Source of the DNA: Candidatus Gastranaerophilales bacterium
Lineage (GTDB): Bacteria > Cyanobacteriota > Vampirovibrionia > Gastranaerophilales > Gastranaerophilaceae
Direction: 5' to 3'
Length of the DNA stretch: 64,000 bases
Assembly (NCBI GenBank): GCA_017415185.1
Contig: JAFQHZ010000039.1
Location: forward strand, 30,333-94,332
Part shown: piece by piece, positions 61,232 to 64,000 of the stretch
Layout: the number at the start of each line of letters is the position of its first letter
Numbering within the stretch: position 1 is the stretch's first letter
Notes under the pieces: model-generated
What the model was told of the DNA's origin: nothing
What the model saw: only the letters and a program-made list of their open reading frames with translations
Databases searched by the model: none
Program-made: the position numbers and the translations under genes

Positions 61232-61240
61232 TGTTATCAT
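61232..61240 (+). promoter_or_regulatory. Extended -10 box 6 bases before bioF ATG (leaderless candidate)
   Basis: TGT + TATCAT, then TTTGAT, then the ATG at 61247. It lies in the 20-bp gap after glgC, so bioF could be both cotranscribed with glgC and started here. Confidence 0.5.
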
Positions 61241-61246
61241 TTTGAT

Positions 61247-62374
61247 ATGCAAAATTATGAAGAAAAACTTGCGCACTTAAAAGCACAATCAAGCTTTCGC
61301 TCAATTAAAAACATCAAAGAAAAACAAGGAAAATATATAATTGTTGATGATAAAAAAATGCTCAATTTATCATCAAACGATTATTTAAATTTAAGCACTG
61401 ATTCAAATTTAAAACTGGAATTCATAGAAAAATATAAAAATCATAATGAATTTCTTTTTTCTTCTGCTTCAGCTCGCCTTTTAACAGGGAGCTCTTCTTG
61501 TTATAAAAAATTAGAAAATAATTTTGCAAAACTTTTTAATAAAGAGTCTGCTCTTCTTTTTAATACCGGATATCAAGCAAATCAAGGAGTAATTAGCGCA
61601 TTATTTCAAAAAGGAGATGTAATTTTTTCTGATAAATTAAACCATGCAAGCATTGTTTCAGGATTAAAATTATCTCCAGCTGAACATTTTCGCTATAACC
61701 ATAACAACTATGAACATTTAGAAAAAATCTTAAAAGAAAAAAGAGATAATTATAATAAAGCAATTATTATTTCAGAATCTGTTTTTTCAATGGATGGCGA
61801 TATTGCAGACATTCAAAAGCTTGTCGAATTAAAAAAGAAATACAATTGTCTATTAATGATTGACGAAGCGCACGCTTTTGGAGTTTTTGGAGAAAATCTT
61901 CAAGGAATAAGTGCTCAAGAAGGGCAACTTAATAAAATCGATATTATAACAATTACCCTAGGAAAAGCATTAGCTTCATCAGGAGCAATTTGCATTTCTA
62001 ACAAAACAATTATTGATTATTTAATCAATAAAGCTTCAAGTTTTATTTTTTCAACAGCAATTGCGCCTGCTAATGCTATGTGGAGCAATTTTTTATTGGA
62101 AGAAAAATTTGATTTATTAAAAGAAAAAAAAGAAAAATTAAATTCTCTTTTTCAAAAAATTCATAAAATTTATCCTTCAATAAGCTCTTCTCAAATTGTT
62201 CCAATTGTTTTAGGCTCGTCACAAAACGCAAACGAAAAAGCAAAAGAGCTTCAAAACAAAGGGTTTTATGTTCTTCCAATTAATCCGCCAACCGTTCCTT
62301 TGGGAACTTCAAGACTTAGAATTTCATTAACTTCAGACATAGAATTTGAGGAAATATGCAATATTTTTGGCTAA
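61247..62374 (+). CDS. bioF: 8-amino-7-oxononanoate synthase BioF
   Basis: PLP enzyme of biotin synthesis: pimeloyl-thioester plus alanine to KAPA. 375 aa from the ATG at 61247, where the family start (NYEEKLAHLKAQSSFR) is found; a longer reading of six codons upstream overlaps the -10 box. Conserved parts are LNLSSNDYLNLS, MIDEAHAFGVFG and the PLP-Lys segment TLGKALASSGA. It overlaps bioG by 19 bp. Confidence 0.92.
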   Translation: MQNYEEKLAHLKAQSSFRSIKNIKEKQGKYIIVDDKKMLNLSSNDYLNLSTDSNLKLEFIEKYKNHNEFLFSSASARLLTGSSSCYKKLENNFAKLFNKESALLFNTGYQANQGVISALFQKGDVIFSDKLNHASIVSGLKLSPAEHFRYNHNNYEHLEKILKEKRDNYNKAIIISESVFSMDGDIADIQKLVELKKKYNCLLMIDEAHAFGVFGENLQGISAQEGQLNKIDIITITLGKALASSGAICISNKTIIDYLINKASSFIFSTAIAPANAMWSNFLLEEKFDLLKEKKEKLNSLFQKIHKIYPSISSSQIVPIVLGSSQNANEKAKELQNKGFYVLPINPPTVPLGTSRLRISLTSDIEFEEICNIFG

Positions 62375-62994
62375 ACAAAAACAACAATAAAAAATTAATC
62401 CTGTTTTTTAATGGTTGGGCAATGAACGAAACGCCCGTCAAACATTTGAAATTTTCCGATTTTGATGTTTTAGTTTTGTATGATTACAGGGATTTAAATT
62501 TTGATTTATCCCAATTTGATTTTTCAAAATATGAAAAAAAATATTTAATTTGCTGGTCCATGGGAGTTTATGCCTCTTGCTTGTTTAACGAAATTTTAAA
62601 AGATTTTGACAAAAAAATTGCAATAAATGGCACTACAAAAATAATTGACGATAATTTTGGAATTCCTGAAAAAATTTACAAAATCACTGTTAAATTATTA
62701 AACGAAGATTCTTGCGATAAATTTATAAAAAACATGTTTGATAATGGAAAACTAAACCCAAATATCACAATTAATCGAACATTAGAAGAATTAAAAGAAG
62801 AGTTAATTTCAATTCAAAAAATAAAATTAAATAAAGAAATTGCTTTTGATTGCGCAATTATTTCTTCTTTTGACAGGATTGTGCCAACTAAAAATCAAAT
62901 TAATTTTTGGCAAAATAAAACCACAATAAAGCAAATCGATTCAACTCATTGCCCGTTTGACAAATTTGAAAAATGGAGCGATTTGTTGTGCTAG
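62356..62994 (+). CDS. bioG: Pimeloyl-ACP methyl ester esterase, BioG-like (DUF452)
   Basis: 212 aa alpha/beta hydrolase that frees pimeloyl-ACP from its methyl ester before BioF acts. The BioG start is LILFFNGWAMNETPVKHL, the nucleophile elbow is CWSMGVYAS (Ser in SMG), and the terminal STHCPF supplies the His. The acid residue is likely in SSFDRIVP. It is the replacement of BioH found in several bacteria. It overlaps bioF at the start and bioC at the end. Confidence 0.88.
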   Translation: MQYFWLNKNNNKKLILFFNGWAMNETPVKHLKFSDFDVLVLYDYRDLNFDLSQFDFSKYEKKYLICWSMGVYASCLFNEILKDFDKKIAINGTTKIIDDNFGIPEKIYKITVKLLNEDSCDKFIKNMFDNGKLNPNITINRTLEELKEELISIQKIKLNKEIAFDCAIISSFDRIVPTKNQINFWQNKTTIKQIDSTHCPFDKFEKWSDLLC

Positions 62995-63692
62995 ACAAAA
63001 AATTAATCGAAGAAAAATTCAAAAAAAGCATTGATTTTTATAACGAAAATGCCATAATCCAAGAATTAATGGCAAACAAACTTGTTTCTTTGATTAAAAA
63101 AAATAGTTTCAAAAATATTCTCGAAATCGGCTCATACTCAGGAATTTTGACAAAAAAAATTGTTAAAAATTTCAATTTTGAATCATATTTTGCGCTCGAC
63201 ATCGTTAATAGCTTTAATAAAATTAAAAATTTAAGCAATAAAATCAATTTTTTGCAAATCGATGTTGAGAAATTTGAAAGCAATGAAAAGTTTGATTTAA
63301 TTATTGCAAACGCAAGCTTGCAATGGTGCAACGATTTCGAAGGAACAATTCGAAAATTAAAATCTTATTTATCAAAAGACGGAATTTTTGCGATAACAAC
63401 TTTTGCAAACGATAATTTTTTTGAAATTAGAAATTCTTTTAATATTAGTCTCGACTACAAAACAATCGAAGAATTAGAAAACATTTTTTCAAATAACGCA
63501 AAAATTATTCAAGAAATTCACACTCTTCAATTTAAAAATCCAAACGAATTGCTTAAACATTTAAAATTGACAGGCGTTAATGCGATTTCTAAAAATAATT
63601 TAAGCTATATCAAAATTAAAAATGGCTTAAAAATTATCGAAAAAGAATACAAAAACAAATTAACCTACAAACCAATTTATATCGTTGATTAG
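62973..63692 (+). CDS. bioC: Malonyl-ACP O-methyltransferase BioC
   Basis: Starts biotin synthesis by methylating malonyl-ACP. 239 aa with a Rossmann SAM fold: ILEIGSYSGILTKKI, FALDIV, FDLIIANASLQWC (BioC-type), and the tail LLKHLKLTGVNA. The ATG at 62973 is taken here, but GTG at 62988 has GGAG nine bases before it and would cut the overlap with bioG from 22 to 7 bp, so either start is possible. Confidence 0.9.
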   Translation: MERFVVLDKKLIEEKFKKSIDFYNENAIIQELMANKLVSLIKKNSFKNILEIGSYSGILTKKIVKNFNFESYFALDIVNSFNKIKNLSNKINFLQIDVEKFESNEKFDLIIANASLQWCNDFEGTIRKLKSYLSKDGIFAITTFANDNFFEIRNSFNISLDYKTIEELENIFSNNAKIIQEIHTLQFKNPNELLKHLKLTGVNAISKNNLSYIKIKNGLKIIEKEYKNKLTYKPIYIVD

Positions 63693-63770
63693 ATATTTTT
63701 TATTAAGTTTTGTAACAAAAGAAATTAATTAGGCAATTTTTGTTCTCATATATACTTTATATATATGTAA

Positions 63771-63906
63771 GACATAAATAACCTCCCCTTCCCCACACAA
63801 GTAGTTTTACATTCACACACAAAACACACTACTAACAACACACTAACCAAACACACGAGAATCAAGCAAACAGATTTTCAATCCCTTTCATAGAAAGGGT
63901 TTTTTC
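63771..63906 (+). ncRNA. Candidate small RNA, CA-rich with CCUCC motif
   Basis: After an AT-rich promoter-like stretch, about 80 bases are almost free of G and rich in CA (ACACAC), beginning with CCTCCCCTTCCCC, and a classical terminator closes the unit. There is no reading frame. Predicted length is about 135 nt. Unpaired C-rich segments of this kind can pair with Shine-Dalgarno sequences; this is an inference. It could also be a leader of an unseen gene, but the terminator argues against that. Confidence 0.45.
63883..63906 (+). terminator. Rho-independent terminator of the candidate small RNA
   Basis: Stem CCCTTTC / GAAAGGG, loop ATA, followed by seven or more T with one C. Confidence 0.88.
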
Positions 63907-64000
63907 TTTTTTTAAAACTGTTTATGTTAAGAAATGTTAAGCGTATTTTATCAAATAGGCAATTTATATGAGAAAAAATACTTTATTATCTTGTAGGGAA

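Larger units (their letters stand above)
63693..64000 (+). other. Gene-free right end of the window
   Basis: 308 bp with no convincing frame. It holds an AT-rich stretch with promoter-like TATA elements (63750-63770), a G-poor CA-rich segment (63771-63850), a terminator (63883-63906) and a further AT-rich stretch. An ATG at 63968 opens a short frame that runs off the edge without a ribosome site. Confidence 0.6.

Noticed and set aside
63968..64000. Short frame starting at an ATG near the right edge
   Set aside because: Only eleven codons are visible before the edge, and there is no ribosome site or well-spaced -10 box.

Overview
The window is AT-rich, densely packed and coding on both strands. 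It fits a Gram-negative, non-photosynthetic relative of cyanobacteria, most likely the gut Melainabacteria (Gastranaerophilales). Supporting evidence: lipid A and LPS genes (lpxD, lpxC, fabZ, lpxA, kdsC, rfaE2); an SLH-domain surface protein; a PspA/Vipp1 protein; an SMC Walker B of the AFDEVDM type that I associate with cyanobacteria; a tRNA-Glu that looks cyanobacterial; a small protein resembling cyanobacterial UPF0367; and no photosynthesis genes. The lineage is an inference from these features, not from a database search. I found no phage, integrase, insertion sequence or CRISPR array.

Layout. 1-3744: the 3' part of mfd, a parvulin lipoprotein, and rfaE2. 3828-10239: an envelope operon (lpxD-lpxC-fabZ-lpxA, an M29 peptidase, a polyprenyl synthase, a signal peptidase I with an unusual N-terminus). 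10322-16508: smc-scpA-scpB plus a degenerate ribonucleotide-reductase-like gene, joined by overlapping or abutting codons. 16486-21902 (minus): pilT, a degenerate sirtuin-like protein, recO, a glycosyltransferase and an ATP-grasp enzyme. 22019-23732: apt-rimM-trmD. 23785-28049: an SLH surface protein, a HEAT-like protein, kdsC, a STAS-like protein and a KDPG-type aldolase. 28081-34871: PspA overlapping a J-domain protein, an SF2 helicase, a deiminase-like protein, an FkbM-like membrane protein and a HydE-like radical SAM enzyme. 34938-44577: a DMT transporter, a HemN/HemW-like enzyme, and an accessory stretch of small secreted, acidic or membrane proteins, tRNA-Glu, a GH77-like enzyme, rubredoxin and a large repeat protein. 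44608-59863: typA, DUF4127, a thioredoxin-like protein, a SEC-C protein, tlyA, tatD, a nucleoside transporter, an HlyD-type adaptor, cysE, metG, a phosphohexomutase and a receiver-STAS regulator. 59988-63692: glgC, then bioF-bioG-bioC. 63693-64000 has no confident gene but holds a candidate small RNA with a terminator.

Main observations. (1) Seven genes have a TATAAT-like -10 box ending 6-9 nt (five times exactly 6 nt) before the start codon and no Shine-Dalgarno sequence, which predicts leaderless mRNAs. (2) Several enzyme relatives have lost catalytic residues: an RNR-like protein after scpB, a sirtuin-like protein beside pilT, a thioredoxin with CxxS. (3) A deiminase-fold protein keeps Cys, His and Asp and shares an N-terminal Asn-Phe/Phe-Gly element with a GH77-like protein. 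(4) A Vipp1-type protein is translationally coupled to a J-domain protein. (5) A G-poor, CA-rich probable RNA with a CCUCC motif lies at the right edge. (6) Genes are so tightly packed that five convergent pairs overlap or abut at their stop codons.
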